A DNA stretch of 30,567 bases from Okeania sp034190295 (GTDB taxonomy: Bacteria > Cyanobacteriota > Cyanobacteriia > Cyanobacteriales > Microcoleaceae). The stretch covers positions 1-30,567 of the forward strand of contig JAXHSW010000106.1 of NCBI GenBank assembly GCA_034190295.1, written 5' to 3'. Shown here piece after piece: positions 7,734 to 16,138 of this stretch (its first letter is position 1; every line of letters starts with the position of its first letter). The notes beneath the pieces were generated by a model, which saw only the letters and a list, made by a program, of their open reading frames with translations, made no database searches and had not been told where the DNA came from. The translations under genes were made by a program, and so were the position numbers.

Positions 7734-10154
7734 TTAGTAGAGGGGAAGACATTGAGAATCTCCAGTTAAGTGTAAATCAATTATTGAGTTACTAGATAAA
7801 CAATGAAAAGGTTTTGAATTTCCCAAAGCTACAAAAGCTATATATTTGTTGTCTAAATTTTCCTCCTGAAAAATATCAAACCACTGATAAGTCATACCAT
7901 TAAAATGCTTATCAAAATAGAAAAATTCTTTCACATAAGGTCGATATAGACTTCTGAATATTTTCTCACTCTCAAACTTTTTAGAGATTTTGTGACGGAG
8001 ATATTTTGTTAATTCTCTATCCCACTTAATAGACATCCTCCCTGAATAATTTTCATCTTTTAAAGTCTGCTGATAAACTTCAATCAAATATTTCATTTTT
8101 TCTTGAAGCGCGTCTTGAGAAAAATCATAAACCCATTGATCTCGCTGAGTGGCAATACCTCTAGAAAATAACTTAAAAACACCTTCTTGAGATTTCCCAC
8201 TTTTGACATCTTTATCAATTAATGGCAAAAGTTCATCAAAGTCATTATCAGTCAAATTTAACCAATTATGGCGTCGATCGGGAATAATATGTTCAAAATC
8301 AATATCAGCAAATTTAGTAGCAGTTAAAAATTTGAGTTTATTCTCTCTTAGTTCATGAATATGAAAAGGATGGTTGTAATATATTCGATTTCTTACTGTT
8401 TTTTCTTGATTATCTTTAACTAAAAAAGATATGACAATTCCTGTCATTGCAGAAATTCCAAAGATAGTATGTTTTTCTCCGATAAAAATACCATCTTTAC
8501 CTGAAATAGCTCTGACATTACCTCCTAAATCAAGAAAATAAGCATGAGAAAATTCCTCATTTATTATTTTTCTAAACCCATCAAAAGCACGAGCATCTAA
8601 AAAAGAAGAATTAGTAATAAAACAAATTACACCTTGTTTACCTAATCTATCCGATGCCCAACGAATAAATCGAGTGTACATATCATAAATAACAATTTGA
8701 TTCTGCGCCTTACCCTGCTTAATATAAGTTTCCTTAATTCTTTTATCAATCTCCTTATAAACCCGATTAGCATTATTTTGATTAAAATTTTCTTGTCTCG
8801 CATTATAAGGAGGATTACCAATAATCACCGAAATATCATCACAATCATTTTGCCGTTTAATTCGCTCAGTATTCTCCACGGTCATCGCAAATAAATCTAA
8901 CTGCTTATACTCAAACGAACTATGGTCTAAAGTATCAACAAAACAAATATTATTAAACTCCTCATAACTCCCCATTTTCTGCTGATAAGTATATTCAATA
9001 TTCAAATTCGCAATGTAATAAGGCAAAATTGCTACCTCATTACAAAAAATCTCTTTCTGATACTTATGCTTCAACTTATTCTTAGGCAAATATTCAATTA
9101 ACTCCGTCACAAAAGTACCAGTTCCAGTCGCCGGGTCAAGAATTTTTACCCCAGAATCACACAACAATTTGCCGAAATGTTTATCCACCAAATAATCGAC
9201 ACTTTCAATCATAAATTTCACAATTTCACTAGGAGTATAAACAATCCCCAATCTATCTGCCCCCAGAGGATTATAAGACTTATAAAAATTCTCATAAACC
9301 ACCTTCAAAAATTCCTGTTTTTCATGGTGATTATAAATACTCGCTGCCTTTCTTTTTATTACCCCGTAATAACGTTCAATAGAACTCAAAGTATTACGTC
9401 GGATACTGCCAACAAAAAAAGTATTTAAAACTTCCTCCAACTCCCTCGCAATATTATTCTCCCTGTGAAACTGAGACTCATTAAAAATATTCAGAAAAAT
9501 ATCCTCAGTCAAGATGTGTTGAATAATCATTTCTTGCACATCAAACAAACTAACCTCAGGATTAATCGACTCTCGACAAATAGTCAAAAACTTATCCCTA
9601 GCCAAACAAAACTTTTGATTCTTCTCCGACTGTTTAGCAATTAAATCTCGTAAACTTTTTAAAATAGTAGGTAAGTCTGCCTGAAAAGTAGTAATAGCCT
9701 CGCGAAAATCCCTAACTTCCGGGCGAACATAATTAATAAAAGCATTAATAATTCCATCCAAAGCATCAGCATTTCCCATTGAAACTCTAGAAGCTTCTTC
9801 ACCTGCTTGAATTAAAACTGCCGTCTGCGAATCCTCAAATAAAATATTATCGTCACGATAACCTTTCGCTAATTTTTTCTCAATTTCCTCATCTAAAACA
9901 TCATATTCATCCTTACTTTCCCAAAACCCCCAATCCAAACGCAAAGCATCCTTAACCGTTCCATCAGGAGTAACCTTTTGACCAGTTTTAGTTTTATAAT
10001 CCAGTTCTGGAATTAATCGAAAATCTCTAGTTTTGCAATATTCATTTAACAGATATTGAAAGGCAAACCGAATCGAACTTTCATTCCGATAACCGCCATA
10101 TTGAATAATACGTTCAACTTCCGTATAGTATTGATTAATTAATAATTGAGACAT
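7734..10154 (-). CDS. Type ISP-like restriction/adenine methylase, truncated
   Basis: The 806-residue open part belongs to a gene that would encode about 1,012 residues (10154 to 7116) without the in-frame TAA. The N-terminus has a PD-(D/E)xK-like nuclease signature: PDG at 63-65 and ESK at 79-81. A helical connector follows, then a gamma-class N6-adenine methylase: YTPSEIVKFMI (306-315), motif I ILDPATGTGTF (338-348) and motif IV NPPY (447-450). The target-recognition part begins after about 600 and is cut at SQCLPLY. No SF2 helicase motif or separate helicase gene is seen, so this resembles the helicase-less relatives of LlaGI-type enzymes. The role would be defence by sequence-specific modification and cleavage. 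The loss of about 205 C-terminal residues probably removes target recognition, so the product is likely inactive unless the stop is a sequencing error or is read through. Confidence 0.85.
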   Translation of the reverse strand: MSQLLINQYYTEVERIIQYGGYRNESSIRFAFQYLLNEYCKTRDFRLIPELDYKTKTGQKVTPDGTVKDALRLDWGFWESKDEYDVLDEEIEKKLAKGYRDDNILFEDSQTAVLIQAGEEASRVSMGNADALDGIINAFINYVRPEVRDFREAITTFQADLPTILKSLRDLIAKQSEKNQKFCLARDKFLTICRESINPEVSLFDVQEMIIQHILTEDIFLNIFNESQFHRENNIARELEEVLNTFFVGSIRRNTLSSIERYYGVIKRKAASIYNHHEKQEFLKVVYENFYKSYNPLGADRLGIVYTPSEIVKFMIESVDYLVDKHFGKLLCDSGVKILDPATGTGTFVTELIEYLPKNKLKHKYQKEIFCNEVAILPYYIANLNIEYTYQQKMGSYEEFNNICFVDTLDHSSFEYKQLDLFAMTVENTERIKRQNDCDDISVIIGNPPYNARQENFNQNNANRVYKEIDKRIKETYIKQGKAQNQIVIYDMYTRFIRWASDRLGKQGVICFITNSSFLDARAFDGFRKIINEEFSHAYFLDLGGNVRAISGKDGIFIGEKHTIFGISAMTGIVISFLVKDNQEKTVRNRIYYNHPFHIHELRENKLKFLTATKFADIDFEHIIPDRRHNWLNLTDNDFDELLPLIDKDVKSGKSQEGVFKLFSRGIATQRDQWVYDFSQDALQEKMKYLIEVYQQTLKDENYSGRMSIKWDRELTKYLRHKISKKFESEKIFRSLYRPYVKEFFYFDKHFNGMTYQWFDIFQEENLDNKYIAFVALGNSKPFHCLSSNSIIDLHLTGDSQCLPLY

Positions 10155-10733
10155 AGTTTGAAGAATGAAGGTTAGGAGCTAGGACTTAGGATGTTGAGCA
10201 ATTCTATCTTTGAGTCGTGCTGTCGGGATAATCACAAACTCAGAGTTATTCTTTCGGTCTAATTATATTTTGTTTTTATTGCCCTTTTTCCACCAAAAAC
10301 CCATAGTTACGATGTGATTTTATCGACAGTAATTAATTACTATTATCGCTGTTTTATTAATCCCCAAATCGCATTTTTCTGTTACGCTTTTCAGTTATAG
10401 TAGCTAGCTTGTTATTCCAAAATCCTTGTGGCTTATTTTCTTTAATAGTTGATACTTGCTTGTTATACCAGCGATTCATTGATTTAATCTGCTGGCCATC
10501 AAAAATAAAACTTGTACCAATGTTGGAAACGCAAGTTCACCAATTATTTAACCCTGGGTCAACACCTAATACATTCTGGGGATTCAAATTAACTTTTGCT
10601 ACTTGTTTTTCATAAATAAATTCCAAATAAAAGCATTGATTGCGAGGTAGTATTCTTAACTCTTTGATGTCAGCAAAATTCAGATTACTTGGCATAAGAA
10701 TATTAAAGCTATCTAGTCCAAACCACCTCTTAC

Positions 10734-10967
10734 CGAATAATTAAGGTAAAAATCCTCTCATGATCAAGGAGAAATAAGCGGTCGTTCGCGGATCTCGGAA
10801 CGGAGTTCTCTCTTCGGAGCTTCCCGTAGGGTGGGATGGCGAGGTCTCGGAGCCATATCCAATCGACCAAGAGAAGAAAAAATTTTCATTATTAGTCAAT
10901 CCTCTTCTTTTCAAGGAGAGGTAATTGTTAATTATTAATTATTAATTATTAATTGTTAATTGTTGAA
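10734..10967. mobile_element. MITE-like insertion 1 within the tnpB relic
   Basis: About 234 bp interrupts the relic between RVPLG and KRWFGL. The left end GAATAATTAAGG and right end TTAATTGTTGAA form imperfect terminal inverted repeats (TCAAYAATTAA type). It holds GC-rich inverted segments (CGGTCGTTCGCGG, CGGAACGGAGTTCTC), then AGAAGAAAAAATTTT, GTCAATCCTCTTC and a run of ATTAATT units. It shares ends and inner strings with insertion 2 in the same orientation. No coding capacity. Confidence 0.7.
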
Positions 10968-11236
10968 AAGTATTTCCTAATGGTACTCTAATTAAATTGT
11001 TTCTCAGCTTAAGTGCCTGTTTAGGATAACTGACTGTTACTAATCCACCTTTTTTCCTATATATAGTGAGGTATTCTCGGCTTGTTTGCTATTTGACCAT
11101 TCTGATAAGCTTTAACTAAGCCATAATAAGATTTAAAAGATTCTGCTACAGTTCTTAATATTTGTTGTACAGCTTGAGAATGCAAAATTCTATAGTGATT
11201 ATTGGTTTTATATTCTTTATTCTAGGTCAAATTTAC

Positions 11237-11505
11237 TCAATAATTAAGGTTTAAAGCCTCTCCTTTAAAGAAGAAAGAAGAAAAAAATTTCCCTACCGCG
11301 TCAATCCTCTGCTTTTCAAGGAGAGTTCATTAATTGATAATGGATAATGGATAATTACCTCTGGTTAAAACCGTTCTTGATTGAACATAAGGAAATATTA
11401 TTTCTTTATTTTCCCCTTGAAAGGGGAGGCTAATAAAGCTGAATTATTTAATGATTAATGATTAATGATTAATGATTCAGTAATAATTAATAATTAATTG
11501 TTGAA
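11237..11505. mobile_element. MITE-like insertion 2 within the tnpB relic
   Basis: About 269 bp lies between AQKVI and SKFDL of the relic. The ends are TCAATAATTAA and TTAATTGTTGA, inverted copies matching at 10 of 11 positions. Inside are GCGTCAATCCTC, CTTTTCAAGGAGAG and a block from TTCATTAATTGATAATGG to GAAATATTATTTCTT that recurs at 18159-18260. It is therefore a mosaic of, or parent to, the element before the phosphohexomutase gene. No coding capacity. Confidence 0.7.
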
Positions 11506-11733
11506 GGATAACTTTTTGAGCTTTAAAATACAATTATCTAGCATAATAAATCCCCATATTAGTTAATTTGTGAGCTACTTGACAGAGAAACTTTAATATG
11601 TTGATTAATTCTTTGTCTTGATTAACTAGAATTTGTTGACAACCGTACATCTAAATAACTTTGAGAAGTTAAGAACTTAAAAAGATTGTATCATAGAACA
11701 GGATGGATAAATCCGTCTCATCTGAACGATTCC

Positions 11734-11763
11734 CTCGTTTTCATCCCTCAGCTGAAGTACGAG
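11734..11763. repeat. Imperfect hairpin upstream of the tnpB relic
   Basis: CTCGT at 11734-11738 pairs with ACGAG at 11759-11763, and TTCA (11740-11743) with TGAA (11753-11756) around a loop of about nine bases. Lying about 85 bp upstream of the relic's start, it fits a subterminal left-end hairpin of an IS200/IS605-type element. This is an inference from position and shape only. Confidence 0.35.
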
Positions 11764-11865
11764 AGCTTTCAACATCGCTGTTCGGTAAAAACACAAAAAA
11801 ACTTAGAGGTCTTCGACTCCTACCTAGTTCCTGACTACTGACTAATATTGAAAATTAAAAAATTA

Positions 11866-13107
11866 ATGATTAAAAAAAATATAGAGCGAAAAATCCTGAA
11901 TAATGGCATAGTTGTCATCACAACAGAAAATAAGACAGCGGATATTATTTCAGCCAAAATATTCTTACGAATAGGTAGTCGTTATGAACCCAGAGAACAG
12001 GCAGGAATCTCTCACTTATTAGCAGCAGTATTAACTAAAGGGACAGATAAATTATCTTCTCTCGATATCGCCCATAAAGTTGAATCAGTAGGAGCAAGAT
12101 TAGGCACAGATACAACCACAGATTATTTCTTACTGAGCATAAAAACAGTATCTACAGATTTTACAGATATATTTCAATTGTCAGGAGAAATAATTAGATA
12201 TCCATCATTTCCAGAAACAGAAATTGAACTAGAAAAACGAATTACTATTCAAAGTATTCGCTCTCAAATAGAACAACCTTTTACCGTAGCATTCTCTCAA
12301 TTACGAGAAATGATGTATCAAAATCATCCTTATGCTTTATCAACTTTAGGTACAGAAAAAACAGTTTCTCAAATTACCCGCACCGATATTCAAGAATTTC
12401 ATCAAACTCACTTCCGTCCAGATAATATAATCATATCTATAGTAGGCAATATTACGAACGCCAAAGCAATTAATTTAGTTGAACAAACATTAGGAGATTG
12501 GCAACAACCAGAAACACCCCCAGTAACTTTAAACTTACCAACTCTAACTCCCCAACCATCAAAAGCAACAACATACCAAGAAACTCAACAATCAATTATT
12601 ATGCTTGGTTATTTAGCAGCAAATGTTAATAGTTCTGACTATGCTCCTCTCAAATTAATTAATACTTATTTAGGCAATGGTTTATCAAGTCGCTTATTTG
12701 TTGAACTGAGAGAAAAAAGAGGTTTAGCTTATGATGTATCTGCTTTTTATCCTACCCGTCTAGATATCTCTAACTTTACAGTCTATATAGGAACTGCTAC
12801 AGAAAATACAGCGATCGCTAAAGCAGGATTAAGAGAAGAAGTGGAGCGCTTAGTGAATAATCAACTTAGCTCAGAAGAATTACAAGTCTCCAAAAACAAA
12901 TTATTAGGTCAATATGCTTTAGGTAAACAAACAAACTCACAAATTGCTCAAATTTTAGGATGGTATGAAAGATTAGGTTTGGGTATGGAATTTGACACCA
13001 AATTTCAAGAAAATCTGACAATGGTAACTACTGTTGAGGTACAAGAAGTTGCTAGTAAGTATTTCATTGAACCTTATATTTCAATTGTTGGACCGGAAGA
13101 AGATTGA
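11866..13107 (+). CDS. M16 family peptidase homologue, inactive-type subunit
   Basis: About 413 residues from ATG 11866; an in-frame TTG at 11848 would add six. Two M16 halves are visible. The N-terminal half runs from LNNGIVVITTENK to SIVGN, and the C-terminal half includes YLGNGLSSRLFVELREKRGL and YDVSAFYPTRLDISNFTVYI. The zinc-binding HxxEH of active M16 proteases is absent: the equivalent site reads ISHLLAAVLTKGT. The R/Y substrate-grip segment (REKRGLAY) is kept. That is the pattern of the non-catalytic partner in two-gene bacterial M16B proteases, related to mitochondrial processing peptidase alpha. Cyanobacteria usually carry the two genes side by side, but here the upstream neighbour is the tnpB relic. 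It has no signal peptide and is probably cytoplasmic. Confidence 0.87.
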   Translation: MIKKNIERKILNNGIVVITTENKTADIISAKIFLRIGSRYEPREQAGISHLLAAVLTKGTDKLSSLDIAHKVESVGARLGTDTTTDYFLLSIKTVSTDFTDIFQLSGEIIRYPSFPETEIELEKRITIQSIRSQIEQPFTVAFSQLREMMYQNHPYALSTLGTEKTVSQITRTDIQEFHQTHFRPDNIIISIVGNITNAKAINLVEQTLGDWQQPETPPVTLNLPTLTPQPSKATTYQETQQSIIMLGYLAANVNSSDYAPLKLINTYLGNGLSSRLFVELREKRGLAYDVSAFYPTRLDISNFTVYIGTATENTAIAKAGLREEVERLVNNQLSSEELQVSKNKLLGQYALGKQTNSQIAQILGWYERLGLGMEFDTKFQENLTMVTTVEVQEVASKYFIEPYISIVGPEED

Positions 13108-13746
13108 GAATCACAATTTCTATAATTTTAGTCAAAAAAAGCCTGCTATTTAATATCAAAGTTCAGCTATTAATTAGAAGAATAAATATATTAGACATCT
13201 CCAGGCAAAGAGGGAATAGGGAGTAGTTATCAGTTATCAGTTATCAGTTATCAGTTATCAGTACCGACCACTAAAGTATAAGGCTTGAAATATTGAACTG
13301 AATATTTTTTCATCCCCTTAAAAGGGGAGGCTTTGGATTTCATTTTTTGGTAAAAATGATATATATTTTTAACCTTGATAAAGGGCAACCTACTTAGATA
13401 TTTGATATTTAATTTTTTAAAAATTTTATCGTCCGCTATTGTTTTTGCGTCAGTGAAGCATTAACTAAAACTATTGAATAGATGCTCATCTGTACAGAAC
13501 AAAAACTCCTTCTACACTCAGTAATAACTATATATAGTGCAATACTATAATTTAGTGTTTACAGCTAAAAAAAGTTTCACTTATGCTTAGATTAAGATGA
13601 TATAGCGCTTCTCAGACTAATGAAGTACATCTATCTTTATTCCTATTCTATTCCCTGTTCCCATATCCGGTGTTCCCTAAAACCTAGATATAATTTTGTA
13701 CCTCACGCTTCTTCGGAATTTCTATAGATAATATCAAATAGGTATA
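13108..13746. other. Spacer with heptamer repeat and dispersed repeat
   Basis: No gene. The heptamer array is at 13224-13262. It is followed by AGGCTTGAAATATTGAACTG and a CCCCTTAAAAGGGG hairpin core (13315-13328), and a similar tandem plus CTTGAAATA plus CCCCTTAAAAGG order recurs at 28060-28180. The rest, up to the ATG at 13747, is AT-rich with no clear signal. Confidence 0.55.
13224..13262. repeat. Heptanucleotide tandem repeat (CAGTTAT)
   Basis: About five head-to-tail copies of a 7-bp unit (AGTTATC in this phase). The same unit is at 28060-28098, and a variant (CAGCTAT) is at 30031-30062. These are typical cyanobacterial short tandemly repeated repetitive sequences. Confidence 0.9.
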
Positions 13747-14478
13747 ATGTTAAGATTAAAAGACTTAATAAACATAGCAGTGAAAATTGGAAAAAATCCA
13801 AGTTGGATATTTTGCTTAAGTTTTTTCAGCCTATTAATAATTAATTTAAGTAGGCTAACTACTACATGGGCACAAATACCCTTAGAAATTAATTCTGTAC
13901 CCATTTCTATTAATCGACCAATACTCAAAACAGGTAGTCAGGGAGAAGAAGTCTCTCAACTACAAGGAGTTTTGAAATTAATGGGATATTATCTTGGGCA
14001 AGTCAATGGAATATATTCAGACAGCACCGCTGCAGCAGTTGTTGAATTTCAAGAAGATGTAGGGTTAATCCCAAATGGAATTGTTGACCAAAATACTTGG
14101 AATCGTTTATTACCAGCTACCCCAACATCTAACAATGTGACTGAAACTACAGTAAAAGATACAGATTCAAGTTGTGACTGTGCCAAAAATCAAACTTCTA
14201 CGACTACTACAACTAATCAGTCCCTAGCAACAATTAATTCAGAGATAGAAACCTCTACCTCTAATCGTATAAATTTACCAACTCTCAAAATTGGCATGAG
14301 AGGTAATGCAGTCAGAGGATTACAACAACGTCTTAAGGCCAAAGGATTTTTAAAAGGAAAAATAGATGGGATATTTGGCCCTAAAACTCAAACTGCTGTT
14401 AAGATGGCTCAAAGAAAATATAAACAACAGCAAGATGGAATTGTAGATACCCCCCTATGGATAGCTTTGCTACGTTGA
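13747..14478 (+). CDS. Exported protein with two peptidoglycan-binding domains
   Basis: This 243-residue protein has a basic N-terminus and a hydrophobic segment at about 21-36. It then has TTTWA/Q near 38-43, a plausible signal-peptidase site, although an uncleaved anchor is also possible. Domain 1 (about 60-122) is a PG_binding_1 fold: LKTGSQGEEVSQLQGVLKLM, GQVNGIYSDSTAAAVVEFQ and GIVDQNTWNRLL. A Ser/Thr-rich linker (about 124-175) contains CDC at 143-145, an odd cysteine pair for a low-complexity linker. Domain 2 (about 180-243) repeats the pattern: LKIGMRGNAVRGLQQRLKAK, GKIDGIFGPKTQTAVK and GIVDTPLWIALL. No catalytic domain is present, so it probably binds cell wall rather than cutting it. 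It stands alone, ahead of accA. Confidence 0.9.
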   Translation: MLRLKDLINIAVKIGKNPSWIFCLSFFSLLIINLSRLTTTWAQIPLEINSVPISINRPILKTGSQGEEVSQLQGVLKLMGYYLGQVNGIYSDSTAAAVVEFQEDVGLIPNGIVDQNTWNRLLPATPTSNNVTETTVKDTDSSCDCAKNQTSTTTTTNQSLATINSEIETSTSNRINLPTLKIGMRGNAVRGLQQRLKAKGFLKGKIDGIFGPKTQTAVKMAQRKYKQQQDGIVDTPLWIALLR

Positions 14479-14737
14479 AATAGCGGTCAGCACCTCAGCG
14501 GTCAGCTATCAGCTTCTCAAGGTGTATAATGAGGGTTTGAATACCCCAGAACACGCACACCACGCGCTTATTCAAATAAGCGTGGGGGACTTAGACCCTT
14601 AAATTTTTAGCGCTCCAGCTAAATGCTGGCAAGGGTCGCATTCCGGAACGGAAAAGCTTATAGCTAGTTAATCAAAAAACTGATAAACTGTGGTAAACTT
14701 AACAATGTTAATGTGGAACCTAAAATAAAAACTCGGT
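14479..14737. other. Spacer with hairpin and dispersed-repeat pieces
   Basis: CAGCGGTCAGC-type short repeats follow the stop codon. A hairpin is at 14560-14585, a CCAGCTAAATGCTGG inverted repeat near 14615-14630, and GCATTCCGGAACGGAAAAGC at about 14638-14657. The last is shared with the window's right end (30369-30390). The accA promoter should lie in the final 100 bp, but I cannot fix its boxes. Confidence 0.55.
14560..14585. repeat. Hairpin CCACG...CGTGG
   Basis: CCACG(CG)CTTAT pairs with ATAAGCGTGG around TCAA, with a two-base bulge. It could terminate the upstream gene, though there is no clear T-run. It could also be a relic right-end hairpin of an IS200/IS605-type element, because an analogous CCCACACTA/TAGTGTGGG hairpin ends the intact element at 17346-17374. 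Confidence 0.45.
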
Positions 14738-15712
14738 GTGCCCAAATCAGAACGTAAAATTCTCCTGGATTTTGAAAAGCCTCTAGCAGAATTAGAAAAC
14801 CGTATCAATCAGATTCGTGAACTAGCTAAAGACTGTAGTAGTGTAGATGTCTCTGAGCAAATTAGCCAACTAGAAGCAAAAGCAACTCAACTACGTCAAG
14901 AAATCTTTAATGGTCTTTCCCCCGTACAAAGACTACAGTTGGCCAGGCACCCAAGGCGACCAAGCACTCTCGATTATATCCAAGCTATTTGTGATGAGTG
15001 GATCGAGTTACATGGCGATCGCGGTGGTAGTGACGATCCAGCAATAGTAGGGGGCTTGGCCAGAATAAATGGAAAGCCAACTATAATTATTGGTCATCAA
15101 AAAGGACGAGATACAAAAGATAATGTAGCCCGCAATTTTGGTATGGCCTCAGCAGGAGGATACCGCAAAGCAATGAGGCTAATGGAACATGGCAACAACT
15201 TTGGAATGCCAATCTTGACCTTTATTGATACTCCTGGTGCATGGCCAGGTATAGAAGCGGAAAAATTGGGACAAGGAGAAGCGATCGCCTACAATCTACG
15301 AGCAATGTTTCATCTGGATGTACCAATAATTTGTACGGTGATTGGAGAAGGTGGTTCAGGTGGGGCGTTAGGAATTGGAGTGGGCGATCGCTTACTCATG
15401 TTAGAACATTCTGTATATACAGTTGCTAGTCCTGAAGCTTGTGCAGCAATTCTCTGGAAAGATGCAGCTAAAGCTTCTCAAGCAGCAGATGCTTTGAAAA
15501 TAACCTCTTGGGATTTAAAAAATATAGGGATTATAGATAGTGTCATCCCAGAACCAAATGGTGGCGCTCATGCTAACCCATTACAGGCAGCAGAAAATCT
15601 CAAAAAGGCCATAGTTAGTAATATAGAAGAATTAACAAAGATAAGCAGTGAGGAACGCCGAAAACAACGTTATCAAAAGTTCCGTTCCATAGGAGTATTT
15701 TTGGAAACTTAA
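14738..15712 (+). CDS. accA: Acetyl-CoA carboxylase carboxyltransferase subunit alpha
   Basis: This 324-residue protein is one half of the carboxyltransferase that moves the carboxyl group from carboxy-biotin (on AccB) to acetyl-CoA, making malonyl-CoA for fatty acid synthesis. It works as an alpha2-beta2 complex with AccD in the cytoplasm. It starts at GTG 14738 and reads PKSERKILLDFEKPLAELE, the normal AccA start. A coiled helical N-terminus (about 8-65) precedes the crotonase-like core: RHPRRPSTLDYI, ELHGDRGGSDDPAIVGGLAR, NFGMASAGGYRKAMRLMEH, FIDTPGAWPGIEAEKLGQGE and IGEGGSGGALGIGVGDRLLM, the last being the oxyanion-hole glycines, then SPEACAAILWKDA. Length and motifs are complete. accD is not adjacent, which is normal for cyanobacteria. 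Confidence 0.97.
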   Translation: MPKSERKILLDFEKPLAELENRINQIRELAKDCSSVDVSEQISQLEAKATQLRQEIFNGLSPVQRLQLARHPRRPSTLDYIQAICDEWIELHGDRGGSDDPAIVGGLARINGKPTIIIGHQKGRDTKDNVARNFGMASAGGYRKAMRLMEHGNNFGMPILTFIDTPGAWPGIEAEKLGQGEAIAYNLRAMFHLDVPIICTVIGEGGSGGALGIGVGDRLLMLEHSVYTVASPEACAAILWKDAAKASQAADALKITSWDLKNIGIIDSVIPEPNGGAHANPLQAAENLKKAIVSNIEELTKISSEERRKQRYQKFRSIGVFLET

Positions 15713-16138
15713 AAACTGAAATTGATTTTGTCTTCTAGTTAACCGCTTCGTGGAAGTCAAAAGTCACAAATTATTACCCCATTAATAAAAGTTTGATTTT
15801 TCGACGGATGAATCTCTTCTCTCTGTATCCAGTTATTTTTTTTGATTAAATTCACAAGATGGATAAGAAAGATTATTGTTAGTGACTTATTATTTCTACT
15901 CTGGAAGTACTCAAAAGATGATCTACATCATAAAACGTACTGTAATGAAGTGATTAGAATTTAGCTGAATCGCCGAGAAGCCTCACGCCATAATATGCAG
16001 ATTTGGTGTGAAATGAATCGGCGGTAAATTGAATAGGTTCGATGCCCATTCATTTTGTATGCTATCCCAGCAGCAAGCGATCGCCCTGGTTGAAAAACTT
16101 GTATTATTATCATGCAATAACCCCGGAAATTTTCCACT
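15713..16138. other. Spacer; probable left flank of the tnpB element
   Basis: No gene. It probably includes the left end of the IS200/IS605-type element whose tnpB starts at 16139, but I cannot fix that boundary. A GCGATCGC octamer is at about 16077-16084. The minus-strand open frame here shows no family features. Confidence 0.45.

Larger units (their letters stand above)
10357..11650 (-). pseudogene. tnpB: Relic IS200/IS605-type tnpB, multiply broken
   Basis: Three blocks on the minus strand reassemble a TnpB. Block 1 (11650 down to about 11506) reads MYGCQQILVNQDKELINILK and ends in YYAR, a stop, then LYFKAQKVI. Block 2 (about 11236-10968) reads SKFDLE, a 1-base shift, EYKTNNHYRILHSQAVQQIL and then TVAESFKSYYGLVKAY. 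It continues to IPHYI, a TA-rich 4-base insertion that shifts frame, GGLVTVSYPKQALKL and RVPLG. Block 3 (about 10733-10357) reads KRWFGLDSFNILMPSNL, then VLGVDPGLNNW with a TGA where homologues have a sense codon, TCVSNIGTSFIFDG and GFWNNKLATITEKRN, then ends. The first RuvC aspartate block (GVDPGLNNW) survives. The zinc finger and later catalytic residues are lost. Two MITE-like insertions separate the blocks. Confidence 0.88.

Noticed and set aside
10409..10615. Plus-strand frame of 68 codons
   Set aside because: It is the shadow of the tnpB relic on the other strand, which gives clear VLGVDPGLNNW-type matches.
16020..16050. GGTTCGATGCC resembling a tRNA T-arm
   Set aside because: No matching acceptor stem, anticodon arm or T-stem can be folded around it.
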